A stretch of 64,000 nt of DNA from the NCBI GenBank assembly GCA_028688995.1, contig JAQTXB010000007.1:78234-142233 (forward strand), written 5' to 3'. The notes beneath the pieces were generated by a model. The model ran no database searches, was not told the origin of the DNA, and saw only the letters and a list, made by a program, of their open reading frames with translations. The translations under genes were made by a program, and so were the position numbers. Numbering within the stretch: position 1 is the stretch's first letter; every line of letters begins with the position of its first letter. Source of the stretch: Aliarcobacter sp. (GTDB lineage Bacteria; Campylobacterota; Campylobacteria; Campylobacterales; Arcobacteraceae). Below, piece after piece: positions 12,257 to 21,572 of this stretch.

Positions 12257-13437
12257 GCCAAAATAAATTATTAATAGATGTTGGAAGTACATATTTTAAA
12301 GTTTGTGCGAATAATCAAGTTGAACAATACTTTAGGGATTTTAATAAAGATATTTATGATGATTTATTATCAAAATGTTCTGATACTATCTCAAAATTTA
12401 AAAAAGATGAAGTATTTATCTGTTCATCTGCAAATGGTGGATTAACAACTTTAATTATTGGAATTACAAACTCTTTTTCACTAAAATTTGCAACAAATAT
12501 TGCATATAACTCTGGAATTAATATTATAAATACAGTTTTATATCAAGACATTGAAACTACTTCAATTCCTAGTGATTTAATTGATGTGGTAATTGTTGTT
12601 GGTGGAATTAATAGTGTTGATAATGTTTTTGATGATAAATTATTTAACTATTTAGGAAATTTGAGATTTTCAAATATTGTATTTGCTGGAACAACAAAAG
12701 ATGCTGAGTATTTAAAAGCAAATATCCAAAATTTAGTAGTTGTTGAAAACATCATAAACAATAAACTTCATGTTGTTGAAGAGCCTTTAAAACAATATTT
12801 AACAAATCTTTACCAAGCTGATATTGAAGGAAAAGAAGATATAAAACATCTATACGATTTAACTTCAAATCAAATATTTTCAACTCCATATATTGTAAAT
12901 AAAACTCTGCCTTTTATAGATAGTAAATTTGCAGCTGTTAATCCATTTATTTTAATAGATATTGGTGGAGCTACAACTGATATTCACTACTCTAAAGATT
13001 TATCTATGGATAACATGGTTACTGAAAATGAATATGATAGATTAGTATTCAAAAAACTTGGAGTTTATAAATCTAAAGAATCTTTAATATTTGCGGCTAA
13101 AAACAATGAATTTGTTTATGAATTATTAGCTCATTTAAAAGTTACAGAAAATATTTTTAATGAAGATTCACCAAAAAGTTTAAGAATTTTAATGCAATTA
13201 GCAATTTTCTTAGTTTTATACAAAGTTTCAGATGCTCATCCTTTATATATTAAATTAAAGTTAAATCTACTAAAATCTATTGTATTAACAGGTGGTATAA
13301 CAAAAGTATTAAGTTTTGAAGAGGCTGAAGATATTATTTCATTTTTTTATAAAAAAATCTTAACTTCAGATATTCATCCATCTATTATCTTGGATTCAAA
13401 TTATGATATTTGGACACTTGGTATTACACAACAATAA
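12253..13437 (+). CDS. glmL: Glutamate mutase reactivating ATPase (MutL/GlmL type)
   Basis: A 394-residue ASKHA-fold (actin-like ATPase) protein. The two phosphate-binding loops are visible, IDVGSTYFK at residues 8-16 and IDIGGATTDIHY near 236, with a LTGGITKVL adenosine-loop near 350. Proteins of this family release damaged cobalamin from glutamate mutase and are routinely encoded beside subunits S and E, as here. The start overlaps the previous stop by four bases. It is somewhat shorter than clostridial relatives. Confidence 0.85.
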   Translation: MSQNKLLIDVGSTYFKVCANNQVEQYFRDFNKDIYDDLLSKCSDTISKFKKDEVFICSSANGGLTTLIIGITNSFSLKFATNIAYNSGINIINTVLYQDIETTSIPSDLIDVVIVVGGINSVDNVFDDKLFNYLGNLRFSNIVFAGTTKDAEYLKANIQNLVVVENIINNKLHVVEEPLKQYLTNLYQADIEGKEDIKHLYDLTSNQIFSTPYIVNKTLPFIDSKFAAVNPFILIDIGGATTDIHYSKDLSMDNMVTENEYDRLVFKKLGVYKSKESLIFAAKNNEFVYELLAHLKVTENIFNEDSPKSLRILMQLAIFLVLYKVSDAHPLYIKLKLNLLKSIVLTGGITKVLSFEEAEDIISFFYKKILTSDIHPSIILDSNYDIWTLGITQQ

Positions 13438-13447
13438 GGGGAAAACA

Positions 13448-15013
13448 ATGTCAATAAACTGTATTAGAACATTAATAGAAGATGCAAATATCTCAAACCC
13501 AAACAAAAATGCAATAGTTTTTGGAAATGAAAAATTAACTTATAGCGAACTTTTTACTAAAGTAAATCAAATTGCTTATTATTTAAGTGAACTTGATTTA
13601 CCAAAAGGTAGCAGAATTGGAGTTTATTCAAATAAAGGAATAGACCAAGTTGTAGCTATTTTAGCAATTTTATCAACACAATATGTATTGGTTCCATTAA
13701 CAAAATTACTTAAACCAGAACAAGTTGAATATATAATTAGTGATTGTGATATAAAATGTATAATTACTGATAAAATCAAAATTGAATCAATTGAAGAGAT
13801 TAAATTTGATGGACATATTATTTCTTATGAAACTACACATAAAGAGTTACCATCATTTGAAGAGATTTACAAATATTATAACAAACCATATTCTTGTGAT
13901 GTAAATGGACATGATAATGCAGTTATTACTTACTCTTTTGGACTTTCTGGAAAACCAAATGGTATTGTTATTTCACATAGAAACTTAATAGATTCAGCAA
14001 GGGTTGTATCTCAATATTTAAAATTAGAAGAGAGTGATGTTCTTTCAGGACTTTTAGTATTTAATCTTGATTATGGATTAAATCAAATTTTCTGTTCACT
14101 TTATAAAAGAGCAACAATAGCTCTTCATAGATTTGTTTTACCAAATGATTTTTTTAATCATATCATTAATGACAAAGTTACGGTTCTTCCCTTAATGCCA
14201 ATTAACATAACAGAAATGTTTGATGAAGATAGACTTCCAAGTGCAGAGTTATTAAAAAATGTAAGAATTATTACTTCATCTGGTGGAAATGTAACTTCTA
14301 AAATGATAGCTGATGTTGAAAAATATTTTACAAATGCTAAATTTTTCTCAATGCATGGATTAACAGAAGCATTTAGATCAACTTATTTAGACCCAAGTCA
14401 ATTAAAAATAAGACCTGAATCTATTGGAAAAGCAATTCCTGATGTTGAATTATATGTAATTGATGCAAATGGAAATGAATGCGCACCAAGAGTTGTAGGT
14501 GAATTAATCCATAGAGGTGGATACATTTACAAAGGTTTTTGGAATGCTCCACTTGTAACTGAGCAAAGATTTAAATCAATTGATATTTTAAAAAATGTGA
14601 TTAATCTTGAAGGTCAATTAACAGATGAAATTGTTGTAAAAACTGGTGATTATGTTTATAAAGATGAAGAAGGATATTTTTATTTTGTTTCAAGACATGA
14701 TGATATGATTAAAACTAGAGGATTTAGAGTTAATCCTTTTGAAATTGAATCAGTAGTTGAGAGAGAAATTAAAGAAATAGAAAGATGTGCAGTTTTTTCA
14801 ATAGAAAATGATGAAATTGAAGAAGAGATAGTTTTAGTATATAGTGGAAAAAATGAATTAAATTCAAGTGAAATTTTATTTGAATTAAAAAATCATTTAG
14901 CATCATATATGATACCTGCTAAAATTATTTATAAAAAATCTTTACCTTTAATTCCTTCAGATAAAAATAGAATTAATAAAGAAGAGCTAAAAAAAGAGCT
15001 TACTTCAAAATAA
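13448..15013 (+). CDS. AMP-forming acyl-CoA ligase / adenylation enzyme
   Basis: A 521-residue adenylate-forming enzyme. The start chosen is the ATG behind GGGGAAAAC, not an upstream in-frame ATG inside glmL. The P-loop is altered (TYSFGLSGKPNGIVISH where YTSGSTGxPKG is usual), but the A5 block HGLTEAFRSTY, the GELIHRGGYIYKGFWN block, the hinge SRHDDMIKTRGFRVNPFEIE and a C-terminal lysine in SDKNRINKEELKK are present. The middle resembles, from memory, the acyl-CoA ligases linked to exosortase loci. Position as last gene of the glutamate mutase operon suggests that it activates an acid related to methylaspartate or its product. That is inference; the substrate is unknown. Confidence 0.8.
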   Translation: MSINCIRTLIEDANISNPNKNAIVFGNEKLTYSELFTKVNQIAYYLSELDLPKGSRIGVYSNKGIDQVVAILAILSTQYVLVPLTKLLKPEQVEYIISDCDIKCIITDKIKIESIEEIKFDGHIISYETTHKELPSFEEIYKYYNKPYSCDVNGHDNAVITYSFGLSGKPNGIVISHRNLIDSARVVSQYLKLEESDVLSGLLVFNLDYGLNQIFCSLYKRATIALHRFVLPNDFFNHIINDKVTVLPLMPINITEMFDEDRLPSAELLKNVRIITSSGGNVTSKMIADVEKYFTNAKFFSMHGLTEAFRSTYLDPSQLKIRPESIGKAIPDVELYVIDANGNECAPRVVGELIHRGGYIYKGFWNAPLVTEQRFKSIDILKNVINLEGQLTDEIVVKTGDYVYKDEEGYFYFVSRHDDMIKTRGFRVNPFEIESVVEREIKEIERCAVFSIENDEIEEEIVLVYSGKNELNSSEILFELKNHLASYMIPAKIIYKKSLPLIPSDKNRINKEELKKELTSK

Positions 15014-15014
15014 C

Positions 15015-15043
15015 AAGAAAGTAACCAAAAGGTTATTTTCTTT
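15015..15043 (+). terminator. Terminator of the glutamate mutase operon
   Basis: AAGAAAGTAACC and GGTTATTTTCTTT pair around an AAAA loop right after the ligase stop, followed by further Ts. Confidence 0.7.
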
Positions 15044-15095
15044 TAAACTTTCAAATACATTGACTGAAGTCAATAAAATCTAATCTAATTTTGAT

Positions 15096-15101
15096 TATAA
15101 T
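15096..15101 (+). promoter_or_regulatory. -10 element of the cytochrome gene
   Basis: TATAAT preceded by TTGAT lies 29 bases before the cytochrome start codon. It matches the -10-dominated sigma-70 promoters typical of Campylobacterota. Confidence 0.5.
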
Positions 15102-15129
15102 AAGAATAATAAAACATAAAGGATTGTCT

Positions 15130-15408
15130 ATGAAAAAAATTGTTATTGCTGCTTCGTTATTAGTTGCATCTGCTGCGTTTGCTGGGTCTTATGATAAATG
15201 TGTTGTTTGTCATGGTGCAAATGGAGAAAAAGCTGCTATGGGAAAATCAAAAGTTATCAAAGATATGACAAAGGCTGACTTTGTTGCTGCATTAAAAGGT
15301 TATCAAGCTGGAACTTACGGTGGAGCTACAAAAGGTTTAATGGCTGCTCAAGTAAAAGATATGCCTGAAGCTACAATGAACGAAATTGCGGATTTAATCA
15401 TTAAATAA
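15130..15408 (+). CDS. Cytochrome c553-like periplasmic monohaem protein
   Basis: A 92-residue protein with a signal peptide (MKKIVIAASLLVASAAFA) and one haem-binding CVVCH motif close to the mature N-terminus. The sixth-ligand methionine is probably in GLMAAQ or DMPEATMN. It should ferry electrons in the periplasm to a terminal oxidase or peroxidase. The ATG is preceded by AAAGGATTG; an upstream in-frame ATG lies at the -10 element and was not used. Terminators lie on both sides, so it is monocistronic. Confidence 0.92.
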   Translation: MKKIVIAASLLVASAAFAGSYDKCVVCHGANGEKAAMGKSKVIKDMTKADFVAALKGYQAGTYGGATKGLMAAQVKDMPEATMNEIADLIIK

Positions 15409-15416
15409 TCCATTTA

Positions 15417-15442
15417 AAATAGCTAGATTTTTCTAGCTATTT
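15417..15442. terminator. Bidirectional terminator
   Basis: AAATAGCTAGA and TCTAGCTATTT form a perfect 11-bp stem with a TTTT loop between the cytochrome gene and the convergent gene, whose stop codon overlaps the hairpin. Confidence 0.85.
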
Positions 15443-15845
15443 AAAAATCTATTTTTTGCTGCGTCATTTTTATTTTTTCTTTTAATTTATTTTCTAATTC
15501 TTTTTTCTCTTCTAATAGTTGTTTTATGATTTTATCTTTTTCATCTTCTTCATTATTTATATTTTTTTGTTCTAATATTTTTCCTAAATAAAATTCAAAA
15601 CACCCATTTTCAATGGAATAATCAACTCTTTTACATTCTACTGTCATTTGAGGCTTATCATTTCCTAAACCATTAGTTAAAATAATTTTCTCAAATTGTC
15701 TAATCTGATAAGTTAATTTATCATCTAAAATTACAGGTTCTAAAAGTTCTTTTTTCCAATAATTTGTATTCTCTTTTTCTAAAACAAGAGTTTTTTTTAA
15801 TAAAATATTTTCAAATAAATCTTTATTTATTGAAAGTTTATACAT
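15441..15845 (-). CDS. Hypothetical protein with coiled-coil tail
   Basis: I do not recognise this 134-residue soluble protein. The start is the ATG with GAGGAAAATC in front; an in-frame TTG four codons upstream lacks spacing for a ribosome site. The first 95 residues look globular (DDKLTYQIRQFEKIIL, CKRVDYSIENGCFEFYLG). The last 40 are a Lys/Glu-rich coiled coil ending in KEKIKMTQQKIDF. No signal peptide or membrane segment is seen. Confidence 0.7.
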   Translation of the reverse strand: MYKLSINKDLFENILLKKTLVLEKENTNYWKKELLEPVILDDKLTYQIRQFEKIILTNGLGNDKPQMTVECKRVDYSIENGCFEFYLGKILEQKNINNEEDEKDKIIKQLLEEKKELENKLKEKIKMTQQKIDF

Positions 15846-15938
15846 GATTTTCCTCAAAATAATTTGTTTACTATAACTATAAATTACTAAAAAAAAGATT
15901 CTATAATCTTAGGAATAAAATCTTCAATCATAAAATGG

Positions 15939-15944
15939 TACAAT
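15939..15944 (+). promoter_or_regulatory. Extended -10 element before the NlpC/P60 gene
   Basis: TGGTACAAT gives an extended -10 (TACAAT) 28 bases before the start codon of the lipoprotein gene. Confidence 0.4.
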
Positions 15945-15971
15945 CACAAAAAATTTATTTCTAGGATAAAA

Positions 15972-17249
15972 ATGTTAAGAAAATATCAACAAATACTACT
16001 TATATTAGCCACAACTTTACTATTTACAGCTTGTTCTGTAAAACAACCAGCTCCAATTGCAATTAAAAGTAATGATATTGATGTTCTAGCAAGTACAGCA
16101 AATGATAATGCAATTGATTCTACAAAAGATTCAAAAGATTTCTTTGAAAAATATTTTAAACCATGGAATTCAACAAAAGTTTCTTTCCCAAAAGTTGAAG
16201 CAATGTGGGGACAATCATATAAATTAAAAAAAGTTTATTTAGAAAATCATTTATTAGCTACACCTGAATGGTTTGATAAACAAATAGAAAACTCAAACTT
16301 TGACGCTTATAATACTTTGACAAAAAAAGCTATTATTCTAAAAAATACAAATATAAGAGTTCTTCCTACAAATTCACCAATGTTTTATGACCCAACAAAA
16401 CCAGGAGAAGGTTTCCCATTTGACTATAATCAAAACTCTGCAATCAAAATAAATACTCCAATTATAGTTTCACATTTATCAAAAGATAAAGCTTGGGCAT
16501 ATATGGAATCAAGTAATGTTGGTGGTTGGGTAGAGATTGGAACTATAGCTTTTGTAGATGAAAAATTTATTCAAGAGTTTAAAACATCAAACTATTTTGT
16601 ATCAGTTAAAGAGAAATTTCCAATTTATGACCCAATATTTAGAGAATATGTAAAAGTAGCTACAATTTTTCCTAAAAAAAACAATAAATATATAATTGCA
16701 AAAAGAGATGATAATCAAAATGCTCTGATTTCATATATAGATTTAAATGTAGATGAAGTTGAACCAATGCCATTAGCTTTTAATACTCAAAATAGAATCA
16801 AAATAGCAAAACAGTTACTTGATGAACCTTATGGTTGGGGTGGATTATTAAATAATAGAGATTGTTCAAGTTTTACTCAAGATTATTTTGCAACATTTGG
16901 AAAATATCTACATAGAAACTCAAAAGCGCAATTATCTAATGGAAAATATCTTGATATGTCAAAGTTATCAAATGATGAGAAAAAAGAGTTTATAAGAAAA
17001 AATGGTGTTCCTTTTTCAACTTTAGTATATTTAAAAGGTCATATTATGCTTTATATTGGTATTAAAGAAAAAGAACCATTAGTTTTACATGATATGTGGA
17101 GTGTAAGATTAAAAGATAGTAATGGCGTAAATTATAGACATATAGTTGGAAAAACTTCAATTACTACTTTAGAACCTGGAATTGGTATGAAAGATTATAA
17201 TGAAGATAGCAATATTTTAAATAGAATTTTAGGAATTGTTGTTTTATAA
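15972..17249 (+). CDS. SH3-domain NlpC/P60 peptidoglycan hydrolase lipoprotein
   Basis: A 425-residue lipoprotein: the signal peptide ends in the lipobox LFTAC, so Cys21 should be lipidated. The middle holds SH3b-like domains (ILKNTNIRVLPTNSPMFYDP, then KAWAYMESSNVGGWVE). The C-terminal third is an NlpC/P60 fold with the catalytic Cys in NNRDCSSFTQDYF (near residue 298) and a likely catalytic His in KGHIMLYIG. Such enzymes cut the D-Glu to diamino-acid bond in cell-wall peptides or act as amidases. It has its own promoter and terminator. Confidence 0.88.
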   Translation: MLRKYQQILLILATTLLFTACSVKQPAPIAIKSNDIDVLASTANDNAIDSTKDSKDFFEKYFKPWNSTKVSFPKVEAMWGQSYKLKKVYLENHLLATPEWFDKQIENSNFDAYNTLTKKAIILKNTNIRVLPTNSPMFYDPTKPGEGFPFDYNQNSAIKINTPIIVSHLSKDKAWAYMESSNVGGWVEIGTIAFVDEKFIQEFKTSNYFVSVKEKFPIYDPIFREYVKVATIFPKKNNKYIIAKRDDNQNALISYIDLNVDEVEPMPLAFNTQNRIKIAKQLLDEPYGWGGLLNNRDCSSFTQDYFATFGKYLHRNSKAQLSNGKYLDMSKLSNDEKKEFIRKNGVPFSTLVYLKGHIMLYIGIKEKEPLVLHDMWSVRLKDSNGVNYRHIVGKTSITTLEPGIGMKDYNEDSNILNRILGIVVL

Positions 17250-17272
17250 GCTTTAGGAAATCCTAAAGCTTA
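17247..17272. terminator. Bidirectional terminator
   Basis: TAAGCTTTAGGA and TCCTAAAGCTTA form a 12-bp perfect stem with a two-base loop between convergent genes, overlapping the stop of the lipoprotein gene. Confidence 0.75.
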
Positions 17273-17276
17273 TATA

Positions 17277-20200
17277 TTAATCTACTGCTTTTCTTAAATA
17301 TATTACTCTATAAACAAGTGGGACAAAATATAGATTTAAAACTGTCGCCCACAAAATCCCAAATCCTAAAGAAATAGCCATTGGTTGAAGTATTAAAGCT
17401 TGACCTGAAGCAAAAAATATTAAAGTAAATAATCCTAGAATCGTTGTAATTGAGGTTAATACTATTGGTCTTAACCTCATTTTTGCAAATTCTAGTAACT
17501 CTTTTATATTTTTTGCTTTTTTTATAAAATCCATCATAATAATTCCATCATTTACAATAACCCCAGCAAGCCCAATCATTCCAATTAGACTTGGCATCGA
17601 AATATTAATTCCCATCACCATATGCCCTATTAAAACGCCAAGAATTGATAATGGAATAGTACTTAAAATGATTAAAGGCTTAATTATTGAATCAAACATC
17701 CAAATTAATGCCATAAATATTAAAATAATTGCAATAAGTGCTGCTTGTGCCATTTCTCTTTGAACTTTTTCATTCTCTTTTTGTTCACCTTTAATATCAA
17801 GATTTACTCTTTTTCTCAATTGAATTATATCTTCGCTAATTGTTTGATATAACTCTGCTGAAGTAATTTTGTTTAAAGAGGCGGTTACACTAATAATCTG
17901 TTCATTATTTTCTTTAAAAATCTGAGAATAAGCTGGAACTTTTATAAACTCAACCACATCTTTTAATAAAACTTTTTGATTTGAAGTTGTAATAATAGAA
18001 AAAGTATCAAGACTTTCTAAAATATCTTTATGACTACTTTCAAAAACAATATCAATTATTCCCTTATTATCAAACATTTTTGAGTAAGTTCCTTTAAAAT
18101 AATAGGGTCTTAATTGATTTAAAATTGTTTCTTCACTAACACCTAAACTATTCCCATAAGAGTTAACTTTAAATTTTAATTCATAGTTTCCAATAATAGA
18201 ATCATCTGATATATTTGAAACACCTTTAACTTTTGCAAGACTATTTTCTAACTCTTTAACGGCAGTTGACACTTCCTCTTTTTTCCCAGAAATTGCAATT
18301 TCCACATCATTTTTTACAATTCCAGCTTGGGGAACAAATACTTTTAACTCTTCAAATTTACCTGAGTTTATATATGGTTCCAAAGTCTTTTTTAATTCCG
18401 CTTCTATATCTTGAGAACTAACTGTTCTAATCATATTTGAGTCATCATATTTTGGTGATAAATATGGATTGATATATTTATCAAAGATATTATCAGCTGC
18501 ACTTTCATGTAGATTTACAAAAATATGAAAATAAAACTCTTCATAGTGTGGCTGATTTTTACCATCAAGTTTCATTCCAGTTACTGAACTAATTGAATTT
18601 ATACTATTTTTAAAATCCAAAGAACTTAACATTTTTTTCTCTAACTCTAAAACTAACTCTTCTGTTTGCTCGATTTTTTTACCAACACCAACAGAACCTG
18701 TAATATAAACTTGTGTTGAGTCAAATGAAGGCATAAATTTAAATTTTTGTGTTTTAAAAATAACTATAGAAAAAACTGTTATAAGCCCAACCATTAAAAA
18801 AATAGTAAGATATTTTCCTTTTAATAAAAAAGATAAAATATTTCCATAAAGATTATAATTAAACTCCCAAATTTTGTGAGATTTTCTTTCATCTTTGCTT
18901 ACTCTTAAAATCTCTTTTGAATGTAAAGGTAAAAAGAAAAAGGCTTCAAATAAAGAACTTAATAATAAAATACTAATCATTATTGGAAGTATTTGCATAA
19001 ACTTCCCTACTTCACCCGTCATTAAAAGAATTGGTAAAAAAGCAAATATTGTTGTGGCAGTTGCAGTTAAAACTGCTGGGTACATCTCAATTGCTCCATC
19101 CCTTGCTGCTGTGTATCTATCTTTTCCCATTTCAAGATGTCTGTAAATATTCTCACCTACAACAATAGCTTCATCAACTAACATTCCTAATGCAATTAAT
19201 GCTCCTAAAAGTGAGAGCATATTTAAGCTATAACCAAAATATTCAGCACTAATAAGTCCAATCATAAAAGATGTTGGAATTCCCATTGCAACAACAATTG
19301 CAACTCTTATATTTATAAACAAAAAAAGTGCAATAAAAAGTAAAATCAAACCAAACAATATATTTGAAACAACTGTATTTAGTCTATTTTTAATCCAAAT
19401 AGAAGTATCAATATATGTATCAAATTCAAGATTTGAGTATTTTGATTCAAACTCTTTTGTAATTTGTTTTATCTGTTTTACAAGTTCAATTGCATCTCCA
19501 CTTAGTCCTTTATTAATTCCTACTGCAATATTTGTATTTGAATTAAAATGAGAAATAGTTGAAGCATCAGACAGACTATATTTTACATCTGCAATATCTT
19601 TTAAATATATTGATTTACCATCAATTTTTATTAACATATTTTTGATTTTTTCTATATCTTTTTCACCATTGTAAGTTGAAAGATAGTAATGTCGTGTAGT
19701 ATCTTTTATCATTCCAATTGGAAAAATAGAACTCATAGTTGAAATTGCTTTAATCACAGAAGTTTTACTTAAACCATAAGCATTTATTTTTTCATCATCA
19801 AAACTCATTAACAACTCTTTATCACTATCTCCTAAAACAGAAACTTGTGATAAATCTTTTAATTGCATAACTCTTGATTTTACCTCTTTTGCTACTTCAA
19901 TTAAATACTCTTTTGAATCATTGTTTTTAGAATAAACAGCAACTGTAATTAAAGGGAAAGCATGTTCAACTGCTTTTACAGTTGGTTCATCCATATCAGA
20001 AGGAAGATTTGTTTTAATTTTTGTAATAATATCTTTTACATCATCCAAAATATCTTTTGCTTTATATCCATCTTTTAAATCTACATTTATAGAAAAACTT
20101 CCATTTTTAATTGTTGAAGAAATTTTATCAGCACTACTTAAACTAAGTAATTCATCTTCTATTTCAGAAACAGCAATTTTATCAAGTAATTCAGAGCTAG

Positions 20201-20366
20201 CACCAATATATTGTCCACTAATTGAAACAGCATCTAAAGCAGAAGGAGGAAAGATTTCTTTTGGAATTTTAAAATATGAGAAAAAAGCAAGTAAACAGAT
20301 AAAAAACAGAATAAAATGATTTAAAAGAGGCTTTCTTAATGAAAATTCAATAAGAGCTTTTATCAT
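17277..20366 (-). CDS. RND-family efflux pump inner-membrane subunit
   Basis: A 1029-residue RND permease with the usual duplicated layout: one helix, a large periplasmic loop, a block of helices (about 330-480), then the same pattern in the second half (860-1020). GMLVDEAIVVGENIYRH near residue 395 and VIVNDGIIMMDF in the second half are the conserved helix-4 and helix-10 regions carrying proton-relay acidic residues. Proton-driven export is expected. The start codon overlaps the preceding stop (ATGA). No membrane-fusion or outer-membrane partner is encoded here, and the gene sits instead in an rsmH/FtsL-like cluster, so the substrate is unknown. Confidence 0.9.
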   Translation of the reverse strand: MIKALIEFSLRKPLLNHFILFFICLLAFFSYFKIPKEIFPPSALDAVSISGQYIGASSELLDKIAVSEIEDELLSLSSADKISSTIKNGSFSINVDLKDGYKAKDILDDVKDIITKIKTNLPSDMDEPTVKAVEHAFPLITVAVYSKNNDSKEYLIEVAKEVKSRVMQLKDLSQVSVLGDSDKELLMSFDDEKINAYGLSKTSVIKAISTMSSIFPIGMIKDTTRHYYLSTYNGEKDIEKIKNMLIKIDGKSIYLKDIADVKYSLSDASTISHFNSNTNIAVGINKGLSGDAIELVKQIKQITKEFESKYSNLEFDTYIDTSIWIKNRLNTVVSNILFGLILLFIALFLFINIRVAIVVAMGIPTSFMIGLISAEYFGYSLNMLSLLGALIALGMLVDEAIVVGENIYRHLEMGKDRYTAARDGAIEMYPAVLTATATTIFAFLPILLMTGEVGKFMQILPIMISILLLSSLFEAFFFLPLHSKEILRVSKDERKSHKIWEFNYNLYGNILSFLLKGKYLTIFLMVGLITVFSIVIFKTQKFKFMPSFDSTQVYITGSVGVGKKIEQTEELVLELEKKMLSSLDFKNSINSISSVTGMKLDGKNQPHYEEFYFHIFVNLHESAADNIFDKYINPYLSPKYDDSNMIRTVSSQDIEAELKKTLEPYINSGKFEELKVFVPQAGIVKNDVEIAISGKKEEVSTAVKELENSLAKVKGVSNISDDSIIGNYELKFKVNSYGNSLGVSEETILNQLRPYYFKGTYSKMFDNKGIIDIVFESSHKDILESLDTFSIITTSNQKVLLKDVVEFIKVPAYSQIFKENNEQIISVTASLNKITSAELYQTISEDIIQLRKRVNLDIKGEQKENEKVQREMAQAALIAIILIFMALIWMFDSIIKPLIILSTIPLSILGVLIGHMVMGINISMPSLIGMIGLAGVIVNDGIIMMDFIKKAKNIKELLEFAKMRLRPIVLTSITTILGLFTLIFFASGQALILQPMAISLGFGILWATVLNLYFVPLVYRVIYLRKAVD

Positions 20367-20617
20367 TTCTTCTGTTCCATTGGATTAAATAATAATGAAT
20401 CTATAATTTGGTTTTTAAATTTCATATCTTCTAGTTGTTGAGATAAAAAAGTATTCTCTTCTTGAAGTGAAATATAATGGGCATATAATTTATTAATATC
20501 TTTACTCGTATAATAAATATTACTTCTTAAATAAATTTTTGGAAAATATAAAAATAGTGCAACAATTAATAGTACAATCACCATAAACAGTGAGTTACTT
20601 GCATTTAACCTAGTCAA
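20363..20617 (-). CDS. FtsL-like bitopic membrane protein
   Basis: An 84-residue protein with a short N-terminus, one membrane helix (about 10-30) and a periplasmic segment with a heptad pattern (LYAHYISLQEENTFLSQQLEDM), the architecture of the division protein FtsL. The position directly after rsmH (mraW) is where ftsL sits in most bacteria. The TTG start overlaps the rsmH stop and the end overlaps the RND gene, so all three are translationally coupled. FtsL is poorly conserved in sequence, so the call rests on topology and position. Confidence 0.6.
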   Translation of the reverse strand: MTRLNASNSLFMVIVLLIVALFLYFPKIYLRSNIYYTSKDINKLYAHYISLQEENTFLSQQLEDMKFKNQIIDSLLFNPMEQKK

Positions 20618-21512
20618 ATTTAAAAATCCTTAATTTTGAGCTTCTACTTCTTGGGTTTTGTTTAATTTCAAGCGCAGTTGGAATTATAGGTTTTTTTGTA
20701 ATAATTTTCCCTAAAGCATGATTATTCCCACATTCACATCTAAAAACACCCTCTGGACAAATACACGATTTAGTCCATTTTTTAAAATAGTTTTTTACAA
20801 TTCTATCCTCTAAAGAGTGAAATGAAATAATTGCAACTATACAATTTTTGAATTTAGCTTTTTCTAGGGAATCAAAAAGTCGCTCTAAAACTCCTAATTC
20901 ATCATTTACTTCAATTCTAATTCCTTGAAAAGGAAGAGTTGCTGGATGAATTTTTCCCTTTGGCATTTTTTTTGATAAAAGTTCAGAAATCTCTTTTGCA
21001 CTTGTAAAAGGTCTATTATTTACAATTAATGAAGCAACTTTTTTATATTCTCTCACTTCTCCACACTCTTTAAAAACTCTTTCCAGTTCACTTGTAGAAT
21101 ATGTATTTACTACCGTTGCTGCATCTAAAGCTTGGTTTTGATCCATTCTCATATCTAAAGTATCACTTTCAAACCCAAAACCTCTCTCAAGTTTGTCAAG
21201 TTGTAAAGAAGAAACTCCAATATCAGCTAAAACACCTCTAATTTCGTAATCTTTAAAAGTCTCAATAACATGTTCAAAATTTCCTTTATTGAATATTACC
21301 CTATTTTCAAAAGGTGCTAATCTATTCTTACTAAATGCTAAAGCTTCATCATCTTGATCATTACAAATTAGTTTAATATTCTCATTTGAAGATAACAATC
21401 CACTACTATGACCTGCAAATCCTGTTGTACAATCAATAATATAACCACTATTTATATTTACGAAAGCCTCTAATGTTTCATTGTACAAAACAGGTATGTG
21501 TGGAATATTCAT
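20610..21512 (-). CDS. rsmH: 16S rRNA m4C1402 methyltransferase RsmH
   Basis: RsmH (MraW) methylates N4 of C1402 in the ribosomal P site using S-adenosylmethionine. The 300-residue length is normal. Family motifs are plain: HIPVLYNETLEAF at the start, DCTTGFAGHS for SAM binding, LADIGVSSLQLD, ERGFGFESDTLDMRMD, ISFHSLEDRIVKNYF, and KPIIPTALEIKQNPRSRSSKLR at the end. It heads a three-gene overlapping unit with the FtsL-like protein and the RND pump and is divergent from the aldolase-like gene. Confidence 0.97.
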   Translation of the reverse strand: MNIPHIPVLYNETLEAFVNINSGYIIDCTTGFAGHSSGLLSSNENIKLICNDQDDEALAFSKNRLAPFENRVIFNKGNFEHVIETFKDYEIRGVLADIGVSSLQLDKLERGFGFESDTLDMRMDQNQALDAATVVNTYSTSELERVFKECGEVREYKKVASLIVNNRPFTSAKEISELLSKKMPKGKIHPATLPFQGIRIEVNDELGVLERLFDSLEKAKFKNCIVAIISFHSLEDRIVKNYFKKWTKSCICPEGVFRCECGNNHALGKIITKKPIIPTALEIKQNPRSRSSKLRIFKFD

Positions 21513-21538
21513 TAAAACGGTCCTTATTTAAATTGCAG

Positions 21539-21544
21539 TATAAT
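21539..21544 (+). promoter_or_regulatory. -10 element of the aldolase-like gene
   Basis: TTGCAGTATAAT places a consensus -10 29 bases before the start codon, in the 60-base gap between the divergent rsmH and aldolase-like genes. Confidence 0.5.
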
Positions 21545-21572
21545 ACCTGAAAATAGATTTAAGGCTTTTAAA

